Made by a program: the position numbers and the translations under genes. A stretch of DNA of 17,005 nucleotides from an uncultured Clostridia bacterium (lineage in GTDB: Bacteria > Bacillota > Clostridia > Oscillospirales > Ruminococcaceae): the NCBI GenBank assembly GCA_947381875.1, contig CANCXY010000043.1, forward strand, positions 1 through 17,005, read 5' to 3'. The notes below the pieces were generated by a model. That model worked only from the letters and a program-made list of their open reading frames with translations. It searched no databases and was not told where the DNA came from. Of this stretch, positions 1 to 7,044 are shown in pieces (the stretch's first letter is position 1; each line of letters starts with the position of its first letter).

Positions 1-50
1 GCCTCTGGACTCCGCCAAAGGGGCGCAGCCCCTTTGGAAACCCATCTTGT
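1..50 (+). repeat. Dispersed hairpin repeat, copy 1 (partial at window edge)
   Basis: This 50-base stretch recurs almost identically at 9867-9916. It contains a perfect 10-bp stem (15-24 with 28-37) closed by a 3-base loop, reading CCAAAGGGGC-GCA-GCCCCTTTGG. In the complete copy two more small hairpins precede this one, so the element here is probably cut by the window start. A related set in the opposite orientation lies at 5937-6014. It is non-coding and of unknown role. Confidence 0.8.
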
Positions 51-210
51 TGCAGTTTTAGAAGGTCCTGCATTCCCGCTGGCGCCTGCCGGGCTACAGG
101 ACACAGACATATTACTGATATTATACCATATCTTTCCCGAACGGATTTCGGCAAATTTCGACGAAAATGCTGCAAATTTCGCGCACCGGTTCCGCCGAAG
201 GTATGATACA

Positions 211-246
211 GCGCCGCCGCAGGCTTTTGTAAGCCCGCGGCGGCGC
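211..246. terminator. Strong hairpin downstream of galK
   Basis: A 10-bp GC stem (211-220 with 237-246) continues, after one A/C mismatch, into a 5-bp stem (222-226 with 231-235) and a TTGT loop. It lies about 60 bases past the galactokinase stop codon on the minus strand. No T-run follows on either strand, so it may be a factor-dependent terminator or an mRNA 3' stabiliser rather than a classical intrinsic terminator. The rest of 51-305 holds no convincing gene. Confidence 0.5.
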
Positions 247-305
247 TGTCAGGATATTCAGTTTTCCCCCAAGAATGGGGAGGGATGCGGCGCGTGTCCT
301 GTCTG

Positions 306-1604
306 TTACGCCTGCCCGGAAAGGCACACAGCCCCGTCCGCGCGCACGTTCAGCACATAGCATGCGTCCGCGCCGAATACATTCTCCATCGCCGCCCGGT
401 AGGTTTCCAACAGGCCGATTGGTACAAAAGCCTGGATCGTCCCCGCGAAGCCGCCGCCCTGGAGCCGCCACGCGCCGCGTCCGTTCAAGATGTGCTGGGA
501 GAGCGCAAGCCCTAATGGAACGCCCTGTTCGCGCGGCGCTTGGGCGCTGTAGGCGTTCTGGTTGTATTCAAACGAGGAGTGCCCGCCCTCGACGATCAGG
601 CGCAGGAAGTCGTCAAAGCGATCCTCGCGCACCGCGTCGCGCAGTGCGCCCGCGCGGCGGCTGTCCGCGAAAAAGTGGATGGCGCGCAATACGGCGCGGT
701 CGCCTGCCTCGGCCCGCACACGCGCGATATCGGCAAAGAACGCCTGTTCCTCTACCTCGCGCAAAACCTTTTTGCCAAAGCAGGCCGCCACAGCCTCCAT
801 TTCGGTGCGCACAGCCGCGTATTCATCGGTGAGCGCCGCATGGCTGCCCTTTGTGTCGGTGATGCACAGCGCGTAACCGTGCTTTTCCAGGTCGAGTGTC
901 ACTTTTTCCACCACGGGCGCGGACAGGTCCGCGAAGTCGATCGTAATAACGCCGCCGACACTGCATGCCATCTGGTCCATCAGCCCGCTGGGTTTGCCGA
1001 AAAATTCATTCTCGGCATACTGGCTGATCTTTGCAATCTCCACAGCGGAGAAGCGGCCCCCGTTGAACTCCCCATTGAAAACAGCCCCGATTACGACTTC
1101 AAACGCGGCGGAACTCGAAAGACCGGAACCACGCAGCACGTCCGAGGTGGTATAGGCGTCAAACCCGCCAACAGCGCCGCCCCGCTGCACAATGCCCGCC
1201 GCAACGCCCCGGATGAGCGACGAGGAATGCCCTGTTTCTGTCTCTACAGGAGAAAGGTTGGCAACGTCGACCACGTCCATCTTGTCAAAGCCTTTTGACT
1301 GTACGCGCACGATGCTCCCGCCGCTCTGCGCCACCACCGCGATCACGTCCAAATCGACCGCGCCCGCCAGCACAACGCCGTGGTTGTGGTCGGTGTGGTT
1401 GCCGCCAATCTCGGTGCGGCCGGGCGCGGAGTACAGATGTACCTCCCGTTCGCCGCCGAACAGCGACGCGAATTGCTCTAAGGCGTCTGTGTAGCGCGCG
1501 CGTTGGCGTTTTAGCACCGCCGGGCGATTTCCGTACAGCCTTATAAACGCCGCGTCCCACGCGCCGCTTTCGATCTGTTGTTTTATCTCTTGTACCGTTT
1601 GCAT
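306..1604 (-). CDS. galK: Galactokinase
   Basis: The 432-residue protein is a GHMP kinase that phosphorylates alpha-D-galactose to galactose-1-phosphate with ATP, the entry step of the Leloir pathway in the cytosol. The galactokinase signature GRTEIGGNHTDH lies at about residues 62-73. The glycine/serine-rich ATP loop LRGSGLSSSAA is at about 157-167, and the catalytic-Asp region GLMDQMACS is near 207-215 (Asp210). A C-terminal GHMP motif, QGGGFAGTIQAF, is also present. Length is somewhat above the usual 380-400 residues, mainly from an N-terminal extension typical of clostridial members. The ATG at 1604 has GGGGAAG a few bases upstream. No other Leloir genes are in view; the gene stands alone, divergent from the riboswitch operon. 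Confidence 0.96.
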   Translation of the reverse strand: MQTVQEIKQQIESGAWDAAFIRLYGNRPAVLKRQRARYTDALEQFASLFGGEREVHLYSAPGRTEIGGNHTDHNHGVVLAGAVDLDVIAVVAQSGGSIVRVQSKGFDKMDVVDVANLSPVETETGHSSSLIRGVAAGIVQRGGAVGGFDAYTTSDVLRGSGLSSSAAFEVVIGAVFNGEFNGGRFSAVEIAKISQYAENEFFGKPSGLMDQMACSVGGVITIDFADLSAPVVEKVTLDLEKHGYALCITDTKGSHAALTDEYAAVRTEMEAVAACFGKKVLREVEEQAFFADIARVRAEAGDRAVLRAIHFFADSRRAGALRDAVREDRFDDFLRLIVEGGHSSFEYNQNAYSAQAPREQGVPLGLALSQHILNGRGAWRLQGGGFAGTIQAFVPIGLLETYRAAMENVFGADACYVLNVRADGAVCLSGQA

Positions 1605-1663
1605 GATACTTCCCCCGATCTTGATAGTGCCCGCCGCCGTTCAGGATATGGCGGGCTGCTTTT

Positions 1664-1692
1664 AGTATAGCACGGATCGGCCCGGAAGAAAA
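1664..1692 (-). promoter_or_regulatory. Candidate galK promoter
   Basis: On the minus strand an extended -10 (TGC followed by TATACT, at 1669-1664) sits about 60 bases upstream of the galK start. The -35 region at the right distance (TTTTCT) is weak, as often with extended -10 promoters. The transcript would begin with a GC hairpin (1629-1635 with 1650-1656). Confidence 0.45.
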
Positions 1693-1696
1693 GAAG

Positions 1697-1749
1697 GAAT
1701 TTTTGTGTATTTTGCTTCTCTACGGGCAGAAAAATACACGGGAAATACC
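1697..1749 (+). repeat. Hairpin repeat, upstream copy (flanks the riboswitch)
   Basis: A perfect 9-bp stem (GTGTATTTT at 1705-1713 with AAAATACAC at 1731-1739) is preceded by GAATTTTT and followed by CGGGAAATACC. A diverged copy with the same flanking words and the same fold lies at 2102-2155, beyond the aptamer. It is non-coding; short reading frames across it are artefacts. Confidence 0.6.
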
Positions 1750-1823
1750 GCCGGGGGTTTGGCGCTCCTACGTCTGCCAAGCGGCGGGAAAGCGCGGAAA
1801 TTTCGTTTTTTGCGGCAAAAGCC

Positions 1824-1852
1824 TTGCAAGTTGCCCTGTGCTTTGTTATACT
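1824..1852 (+). promoter_or_regulatory. Promoter of the cobalamin-regulated operon
   Basis: TTGCAA (1824-1829) and TATACT (1847-1852) are separated by 17 bases, with TGT immediately before the -10 (extended -10). Transcription would start near 1859, just ahead of the riboswitch aptamer. Position and orientation fit exactly with the downstream lipoprotein and ABC operon. Confidence 0.75.
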
Positions 1853-1873
1853 GGATGAAAATTGAATCAAAAT

Positions 1874-2066
1874 GTCCGGTGCCCTGCACTGTGCCGCGCT
1901 GGCGGTACGGGGCGCGGGGGTAAAAGGGAAACAGGTGCGAATCCTGTACGATCTCGTCACTGTGATTGGGGAGAAAAACGTCCGGGGTGTCCGCCCCGCA
2001 AAGTCACTGAGAAATTGGGAAGGCGGCGTTTTTTGCAGATCCATAAGCCAGGAAACCTGCCGGTCA
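1874..2066 (+). promoter_or_regulatory. Cobalamin (B12) riboswitch aptamer
   Basis: The conserved cobalamin-riboswitch blocks appear in the right order. GGTGCC is at 1878, then GGGAA and GGTGCGAATCC near 1927-1945, then CACTGTGA, GTCACTG, GGGAAGGC, and the B12 box AGCCAGGAAACCTGCC at 2046-2061. The leader starts at the promoter at 1824-1852 and is followed by an intrinsic terminator at 2255-2287, so ligand binding most likely promotes termination before cbiK. That links the whole downstream operon to cobalamin sufficiency. The exact boundaries and the choice between adenosyl- and aquo-cobalamin types cannot be set by eye. Confidence 0.93.
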
Positions 2067-2101
2067 TTGGTACAGGGACATTGGGGAGAGGCGAAGGCAA
2101 A

Positions 2102-2155
2102 GAATTTTTATGTATTTTTCCGCCCACAGGGCAGGGGAAATATACGGAAAATATC
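2102..2155 (+). repeat. Hairpin repeat, downstream copy
   Basis: This is a diverged copy of the element at 1697-1749 in the same orientation: GAATTTTT, then a stem starting GTATTTTTCCGCCC and closing GGGCAGGGGAAATATAC, then ACGGAAAATAT. It lies in the long spacer between the aptamer and the terminator and would be transcribed as part of the leader. Confidence 0.55.
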
Positions 2156-2254
2156 TCTGCGCTTTGGCCGCGCCTGAGATAACGCCCAGGCCACGAGGAA
2201 TTGGCCGTACCGAAAGCAGCTGCCTTGGCGGTTTTATTTACTGTTGCTTTTTTG

Positions 2255-2287
2255 AAAGCCTTTCCTCCTGTAAGGAAAGGCTTTTTT
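2255..2287 (+). terminator. Intrinsic terminator of the riboswitch expression platform
   Basis: A perfect 12-bp stem, AAAGCCTTTCCT (2255-2266) with AGGAAAGGCTTT (2273-2284), has a 6-base loop and runs into a T-tract ending at 2287. It lies between the aptamer and the first coding sequence, so it is the natural off-switch. From 2288 to 2450 there is no gene; a small hairpin (2402-2430) precedes the cbiK ribosome binding site. Confidence 0.88.
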
Positions 2288-2450
2288 GCGCGGAGAACAT
2301 GCCGTTCCTGTGTGTTGCCATCGGCGTTTGTTAGGAAAAACAGACGTTCTGTTTCCTGTACCCTGAATGTGCGTGGATGTAAATTTTTATACACCACCAT
2401 GACGGTTCCCCATCAAAGGGGGGGCCGTACAGACAAGGAGGAAACAGACT

Positions 2451-3719
2451 ATGAAAAGCAGGAAGAAAATCGCGTTGATTGCCGCCCTGTTGGCGGCGGT
2501 CCTGCTCATGGGCTGCGGCACGCCCGCGTCCGTCCCGGCGGATGGTTCCGGTTCGCAGTCGGATTCGATATCGGCGTCGCAGTCCAGCAGTTCAGCGCCG
2601 CAGGGCAGCAGTTCAGAGTCCCAGGAGCCGGACAGCGGGGACGCCGACAAAGCCGCCGCGGATGAAGTAGCGGCCTTGATCGACGCGATCTATGTACAGC
2701 GGCGCAGCGCGGACACCGATGCACAGTGCGCCGCAGCAAAAGCGGGGTGGGATGCTTTGACAGGCGCACAGAAAGCACTTGTAGAGGGCGAGGAGGCAAG
2801 CCCGGATTACTTTGGCCTCGACACGGGCGACGCCGCCCAGGACGACCCGCGCAACGCGGACGGCATTGGCGAAAATGAAATATTGGTCGTGAGCTTCGGT
2901 ACTTCCTTCAACGACAGCCGCGTCCGGGACATCAAGGGCATTGAGGACGCCTTACAGGCCGCGTATCCCGAATGGGCGGTACGCCGCGCCTTTACCGCGC
3001 AGATTATCATCAACCATGTGCAGGCGCGCGACGGGGAGTTCATCGACAACATGGACCAGGCATTGGAGCGCGCCGCCGCCAATGGCGTGAAAAATATCAT
3101 CCTACAGCCCACGCACCTGATGCACGGTGCAGAATATGACGAGATGGTGGAGACGCTGGACGCGTACCGCGACCGATTTGAAAAAGCCGTTGTGGCTGAA
3201 CCGCTGTTGGGCGAAGTCGGCAGCGACGCGACGGTGATCAACGCGGATAAGGAGGCTGTCGCGAAAGCCGTCACCGCCGCGGCGGTGGAGGCTGCGGGCT
3301 ATGACAGCCTGGACGCCGCCGAACAGGACAGCACCGCTTTTGTATTTCTGGGCCACGGTACGGCGCATGTCGCGAAAGTGAGCTACAGCCAGATGCAGAC
3401 GCAGATGGAACAGCTTGGGTACAAAAACGTGTTCATCGGCACGGTAGAGGGCGAGCCGGAGGAGACCTCCTGTGAAGCTGTAATCGCGAAGGTGCAGGAG
3501 GCCGGATACAAGAAGGTCGCACTGCGCCCGCTGATGGTCGTCGCGGGAGACCACGCCAGAAATGATATGGCGGGGGACGACGAGGATTCCTGGAAAAGCC
3601 AGTTCACCGCCGCAGGCTTTGAGTCCGTAGAGGCACAGATCGCGGGCCTTGGCGGTATTGAAGATGTACAGAAGTTGTATGTCGAACATACCAAGATGGC
3701 GCTGGACACGGTGCAATAA
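2451..3719 (+). CDS. cbiK: Extracytoplasmic CbiK-type sirohydrochlorin cobaltochelatase lipoprotein
   Basis: Residues 1-22 form a lipoprotein signal ending in the lipobox LLMGC (Cys22), followed by a Ser-rich linker (about 31-60). A helical module (about 65-115) carries DALTGAQKALV, a motif seen in many Firmicute surface proteins. Residues 141-420 are the CbiK chelatase domain. Cytosolic CbiK inserts Co2+ into sirohydrochlorin in the anaerobic B12 pathway. The Salmonella catalytic/metal residues His145, Glu175 and His207 correspond here to His302 (LGHGTAH), Glu333 (GTVEGEP) and His368 (VVAGDHARNDM), so the active site looks intact. The ATG at 2451 follows AAGGAGGAAACAGACT. It is the first gene after the riboswitch. 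Export is unusual; a Desulfovibrio periplasmic CbiK that binds haem is the known parallel. The activity and its direction in vivo are inference. Confidence 0.92.
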   Translation: MKSRKKIALIAALLAAVLLMGCGTPASVPADGSGSQSDSISASQSSSSAPQGSSSESQEPDSGDADKAAADEVAALIDAIYVQRRSADTDAQCAAAKAGWDALTGAQKALVEGEEASPDYFGLDTGDAAQDDPRNADGIGENEILVVSFGTSFNDSRVRDIKGIEDALQAAYPEWAVRRAFTAQIIINHVQARDGEFIDNMDQALERAAANGVKNIILQPTHLMHGAEYDEMVETLDAYRDRFEKAVVAEPLLGEVGSDATVINADKEAVAKAVTAAAVEAAGYDSLDAAEQDSTAFVFLGHGTAHVAKVSYSQMQTQMEQLGYKNVFIGTVEGEPEETSCEAVIAKVQEAGYKKVALRPLMVVAGDHARNDMAGDDEDSWKSQFTAAGFESVEAQIAGLGGIEDVQKLYVEHTKMALDTVQ

Positions 3720-3730
3720 ATAGACACGAA

Positions 3731-3765
3731 GCGGGCGGCGCTTCCCCATCAGGTGCGCCGTCCGC
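3731..3765 (+). other. Intercistronic hairpin between cbiK and the next lipoprotein gene
   Basis: GCGGGCGGCGC (3731-3741) pairs with GCGCCGTCCGC (3755-3765), 11 bp including one G-U pair, with a 13-base loop. No T-tract follows, so it is more likely an mRNA stability or processing element than a terminator. The next ribosome binding site (AAAAGGAG) starts about ten bases later. Confidence 0.5.
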
Positions 3766-3786
3766 CAAATCAAAAGGAGTGGTAAT

Positions 3787-4713
3787 ATGAAAAAAAATAT
3801 CTGTGCCGTGTTGGCCGCCGGGCTTGCGTTTGTGCTGCTGGTGAGCTGCGGCGTACAGGGAAGCGGGTCATCTGCCTCAGATAATAGCCTTTCTGAATCG
3901 GACAGCGTATCCACGCCGGACAGCGCGTCTCTTTCAGATCTATCATCCGCGCTGGAGGACAGCGCCAGCGACGAGGTGTCCTCGTCCAGTGCGTCCGACC
4001 CCGCCGCGTTGGCGGATGGGACGTATCTGGCCGAGTTCAGCACTGACAGCAGCATGTTCCGCGTGAATGAGACGAAAGACGGCAAAGGCACGCTGACGGT
4101 CAAGGATGGGCAAATGACGATCCATATTACATTGATGTCAAAAAAGATCCTGAACCTTTTCCCCGGCACAGCCGAGGACGCGCAAAAAGAGGGCGTGGCC
4201 CTTCTGGAACCGACAGTCGATACCGTCACCTATTCCGACGGCATGAGCGAGGAGGTTTTTGGGTTTGATGTTCCCGTGCCGGTGATCGGCGAGGAATTCG
4301 ACCTTGCATTGATTGGCACAAAGGGAAAGTGGTACGACCATAAAGTGTGCGTGAAAAACCCTCAGGCGCAGGAAAGCGGTCTGCCGCTCGCGGACGGCTC
4401 CTATTTGTGCGAGGTAACGCTTTCGGGCGGCACGGGGAAAGCGTCAATCGAAAGCCCGACGGTGCTGCACGTCAAGGATGGGGAGATATGGGCGAAAATC
4501 GAGTGGAGCAGCCCGAATTTCGACTATATGAAAGTCAATGATGTACGCTATGATCTGGCAGACACAGAGGGGAACTCCACCTTCCTGATCCCCATTGCCG
4601 CGCTGGATATGCCGGTAGACGTGATTGCGGATACAGTTGCCATGAGTACGCCGCATGAGGTGACGTATACACTGGTATTCAATTCGCGAAGCGCGGCGCT
4701 TTTACAGGATTGA
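3787..4713 (+). CDS. Lipoprotein with two tandem NEAT-like domains (putative tetrapyrrole/metal-chelate binder)
   Basis: The 308-residue protein has a lipoprotein signal with lipobox LVSC (Cys21) and a Ser/Asp-rich tether to about residue 72. Two beta-rich domains follow, at about 76-191 and 201-298. Each opens with LADG(T/S)Y and carries a (T/H)VKDG strand, the layout of NEAT-type (iron-transport-associated) domains. Domain 2 contains SSPNFDYM (241-248) and VAMSTPHEVTYTLVF (284-298), with Met and Tyr residues that could serve as ligands. Domain 1 is the more divergent. The start follows AAAAGGAG at a good distance. It sits between the chelatase and the ABC binding-protein gene and overlaps the latter by ATGA, so it is probably a surface receptor handing ligand on. 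The NEAT-like assignment is by pattern only, and the ligand is unknown. Confidence 0.7.
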   Translation: MKKNICAVLAAGLAFVLLVSCGVQGSGSSASDNSLSESDSVSTPDSASLSDLSSALEDSASDEVSSSSASDPAALADGTYLAEFSTDSSMFRVNETKDGKGTLTVKDGQMTIHITLMSKKILNLFPGTAEDAQKEGVALLEPTVDTVTYSDGMSEEVFGFDVPVPVIGEEFDLALIGTKGKWYDHKVCVKNPQAQESGLPLADGSYLCEVTLSGGTGKASIESPTVLHVKDGEIWAKIEWSSPNFDYMKVNDVRYDLADTEGNSTFLIPIAALDMPVDVIADTVAMSTPHEVTYTLVFNSRSAALLQD

Positions 4714-5873
4714 GCGGGAAGATGCGGACGAAAAAGACAAAAGCGCGGCGGGGTATCATTCCCGCCGCGCTGGCGGCCATAGGGCTGGCACTGGCGCTGT
4801 GTTCCTGCGCCGGGCATCAAACGCCGCCCGTCTGGGAGGGCATGGAACCCGTATCGGAATTATCGCTTCAATATGCGCAGCAGTTTTCGGTATCCTGTTA
4901 TGACGCCGGATACCGCATGCTTACAATCGAGGAGAGCGGGCGCTATTTTATTGTACCAGAAGGGGCCGCTGTGCCGGAGGGGCTGCCGTCCGATATTGTG
5001 GTTTTGCAGGAACCGTTGGATTGCATATATCTTGCCGCGACATCGGCGATGGACCCCCTGCGCGCAATCGACGCCGTGAGGTGTGTACAGTTAGTAGGCA
5101 CAAATGCGGACGGGTGGTATATCCCGGAAGCGAAACAGGCGCTGGCGGATGGTTCCATGCTGTATGCCGGCAGGTACAGCGCGCCGGATTATGAACTGAT
5201 TGTCTCAAAGGGCTGTGATCTCGCGATTGAATCCATGATGATTTCCCACGCACCCGAAGTTAAAGAGCAGTTGGAGCGGCTGGATGTGCCGGTGTTGATT
5301 GAGCGTTCCAGCTATGAAAGCACGCCGCTTGGGCGCATGGAATGGGTGAAGCTGTACGGGGCGCTGCTGGGCCGGGACAGCGAGGCACAGCAGATTTTTG
5401 ACGCGGAACTGGCGGCGCTGGCCCCTGTCTTAGAGACAAAGCCGACAGGAAAGACCGCCGCCTTTTTTGCCGTCAACTCAACGGGCGCGGTCAATGTGCG
5501 CAAATCCGGCGACTATGTGGCGGAGATGATCCGCATGGCAGGCGGGGAATACGTCCCGCGCGATTTGGGGGATAACGGGAACGCCTTAGCTACCATGAAT
5601 ATTGACATGGAGAGCTTCTACACAGCCGCCAAAGACGCCGACATTTTGATCTATAACAGCACCATCGACGGCGAGCTGACGACGATTGAAGAACTTTTGC
5701 AGAAAAGCGCCGCGCTGGCGGATTTCAAAGCGGTGCGGGAAGGGAACGTTTGGTGTACAGGCCGCAACCTGTTCCAGGAGAGCATGAGCCTTGGGAGAAT
5801 GATCGCAGAATTTCACGCCATCTTCACCGAAACCGACCCGCAGTCTCTTGTATTCCTGCACCGCCTTGTATAG
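4710..5873 (+). CDS. FecB/BtuF-type ABC transporter substrate-binding lipoprotein
   Basis: This 387-residue lipoprotein has a basic N-terminus, a hydrophobic signal and lipobox LCSC (Cys33). The mature part is a class III (FecB/BtuF-like) binding protein of the kind serving corrinoid, haem and siderophore importers. Recognisable segments include GWYIPEAKQAL (135-145), YAGRYSAPDYEL (152-163), CDLAIES (169-175), ERSSYESTPLGRMEW (198-212) and, near the C-terminus, YNSTIDGEL and GNVWCTGRNLFQES. The ATG at 4710 overlaps the previous stop as ATGA, so translation is probably coupled; a second in-frame ATG at 4722 is possible. The downstream permease and ATPase complete the importer. Riboswitch control points to a corrinoid- or cobalt-related substrate, but no residue proves it. 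Confidence 0.85.
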   Translation: MSGKMRTKKTKARRGIIPAALAAIGLALALCSCAGHQTPPVWEGMEPVSELSLQYAQQFSVSCYDAGYRMLTIEESGRYFIVPEGAAVPEGLPSDIVVLQEPLDCIYLAATSAMDPLRAIDAVRCVQLVGTNADGWYIPEAKQALADGSMLYAGRYSAPDYELIVSKGCDLAIESMMISHAPEVKEQLERLDVPVLIERSSYESTPLGRMEWVKLYGALLGRDSEAQQIFDAELAALAPVLETKPTGKTAAFFAVNSTGAVNVRKSGDYVAEMIRMAGGEYVPRDLGDNGNALATMNIDMESFYTAAKDADILIYNSTIDGELTTIEELLQKSAALADFKAVREGNVWCTGRNLFQESMSLGRMIAEFHAIFTETDPQSLVFLHRLV

Positions 5874-5897
5874 GAGCAGTACAAAAAAGAAAAAGGG

Positions 5898-5921
5898 GGG
5901 GCAAAAAGTATTTTTTGCCCC
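5898..5921 (+). other. Intercistronic hairpin after the binding-protein gene
   Basis: GGGGCAAAAA (5898-5907) and TTTTTGCCCC (5912-5921) form a 10-bp stem just after the binding-protein stop. No U-tract follows. With the hairpins at 5937-6014 it makes the gap before the permease the most structured part of the operon mRNA. Confidence 0.5.
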
Positions 5922-5936
5922 ATTGAAAGTTTCCGT

Positions 5937-6014
5937 CCACCCTTTTCAAAGGGTGGCAGGAGTCCAGAGGGCGGCGCCCTCTGGGCAGGATTCCAAAGGG
6001 CGGCAGCCTTTTGG
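5937..6014 (+). repeat. Tandem triple-hairpin repeat inside the operon (inverted relative to copies 1 and 3)
   Basis: Three hairpins follow each other: CCACCCTTT/AAAGGGTGG (5937-5956), CCAGAGGG/CCCTCTGG (5964-5984) and CCAAAGGG/CCTTTTGG (5993-6014). The connecting words GGAGTCCAGAGG and GGATTCCAAAGG are the reverse complement of the same words in the repeat at 9836-9916. The element lies between the binding-protein stop and the permease start. An open frame (from 5848) runs through it into the permease but has no ribosome binding site and encodes only repeat. Confidence 0.72.
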
Positions 6015-6036
6015 GCAGCCCGGAAGGGGGGCAGGG

Positions 6037-7044
6037 ATGGCGCGCAGGCGAGTGGCGGTGTGTTATGCGGTGCTGGCGGCGGTGTTGGGGTCGCTGCTGG
6101 CGGCGGGGGTGTGCGTGGGCAGTACGCCTACGGGGATTGGCAGGGTGCTTCGCATTTTGTGGGGGGATGCGGGGGATGAGGCGTATACCATTGTTTGGCA
6201 GATCCGCTTGCCGCGTGTTCTGGCGGCGGCTGTGCTGGGCGGGGCGCTGGCGGTCTCCGGGTTTTTATTGCAAACCTTTTTTGCAAACCCGATCGCGGGT
6301 CCGTTTGTGCTGGGCATTTCTTCGGGGGCAAAGCTCACGGTCGCGCTGGTGATGATCGCCTTTTTGCGGCGCGGTGTTGTGATGACTTCTGCCGCCAAAG
6401 TATTTGCCGCTTTTGTGGGCGCGCTCGTGGCGATGGGGTTTATTTTGCTGCTGTCGCGGCGGGTGCGCAGTATGTCGCTGCTGATTGTCGGCGGGGTGAT
6501 GATAGGCTACATTTGCTCGGCTGTCACCGATTTTGCCGTCACGTTCGCCGATGATGCCAACATTGTCAATTTGCACCACTGGTCGCAGGGATCCTTTTCC
6601 GGCATGTCGTGGGGCAATGTGCGGGAGATGGCAGTGCTTACAGGGGTGCTTTTTGCGCTGGCGTTCCTGCTTTCCAAGCCTATGGGCGCGTATCAGCTGG
6701 GGGAGAGCTATGCGCGCAGTATGGGCGTCGATATCCGCCGATTCAGGGTGGAGCTTATTTTGCTCTCCAGCCTGCTTTCCGCCTGCGTTACGGCGTTTGC
6801 GGGGCCGATTTCCTTTGTCGGTATCGCCGTGCCGCATATCGTCAAGAGCATGCTGGGCACGGCAAAGCCTATCGCAGTGCTGCCCGCCTGCTTTTTGGGC
6901 GGCGGCGCGTTCTGCCTGCTGTGCGATATTCTGGCGCGCACGCTGTTTGCCCCGACGGAACTCTCCATCAGCTCAGTTACGGCGGTATTTGGCGCGCCGG
7001 TCGTGATTGCGCTGATGGCTTCGCGCAAAAAGGGGGTGCGGTGA
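6037..7044 (+). CDS. FecCD/BtuC-type ABC transporter permease
   Basis: The 335-residue membrane protein is very hydrophobic with about 8-10 predicted helices. It carries the FecCD family block WQIRLPRVLAAAVLGGALAV followed by SGFLLQTFFANPIAGPFVLG (about residues 54-93), and near the C-terminus GPISFVGIAVPHIVKSMLG. It forms the channel dimer of the importer fed by the upstream lipoproteins. The ATG at 6037 was chosen because GGAAGGGGGG lies just upstream and because the open frame before it (to 5848) is only the hairpin repeat and the tail of the previous gene. The resulting length is normal for the family. It overlaps the ATPase start as TGATG. Confidence 0.93.
   Translation: MARRRVAVCYAVLAAVLGSLLAAGVCVGSTPTGIGRVLRILWGDAGDEAYTIVWQIRLPRVLAAAVLGGALAVSGFLLQTFFANPIAGPFVLGISSGAKLTVALVMIAFLRRGVVMTSAAKVFAAFVGALVAMGFILLLSRRVRSMSLLIVGGVMIGYICSAVTDFAVTFADDANIVNLHHWSQGSFSGMSWGNVREMAVLTGVLFALAFLLSKPMGAYQLGESYARSMGVDIRRFRVELILLSSLLSACVTAFAGPISFVGIAVPHIVKSMLGTAKPIAVLPACFLGGGAFCLLCDILARTLFAPTELSISSVTAVFGAPVVIALMASRKKGVR

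Noticed and set aside
118..126. TATAAT-like -10 on the minus strand near 120-125
   Set aside because: No usable -35 at the right distance and no gene visible to be driven within the window.
1705..2182. Several short open frames around the riboswitch
   Set aside because: They run through the hairpin repeats and the aptamer; similarity between their peptides reflects the DNA repeat, not a protein family.
3102..4229. Long minus-strand open frame (375 codons) across the cbiK / lipoprotein boundary
   Set aside because: It is antisense to two well-supported genes, spans their junction, and its translation shows no family resemblance; it arises from high GC in the opposite frame.
5898..6014. Tandem hairpins considered as a CRISPR-like array or an internal terminator
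   Set aside because: The units differ in sequence, have no regular spacers and are not followed by a T-tract; they match the dispersed repeat family instead.
5848..6036. 63-codon N-terminal extension of the permease
   Set aside because: It encodes only the tail of the previous gene and the hairpin repeat, has no ribosome binding site, and would put charged repeat sequence ahead of a normal FecCD start at 6037.
6609..7043. 145-codon N-terminal extension of the ABC ATPase
   Set aside because: It overlaps the permease gene out of frame; the ATPase domain starts properly at the TGATG overlap (7044).
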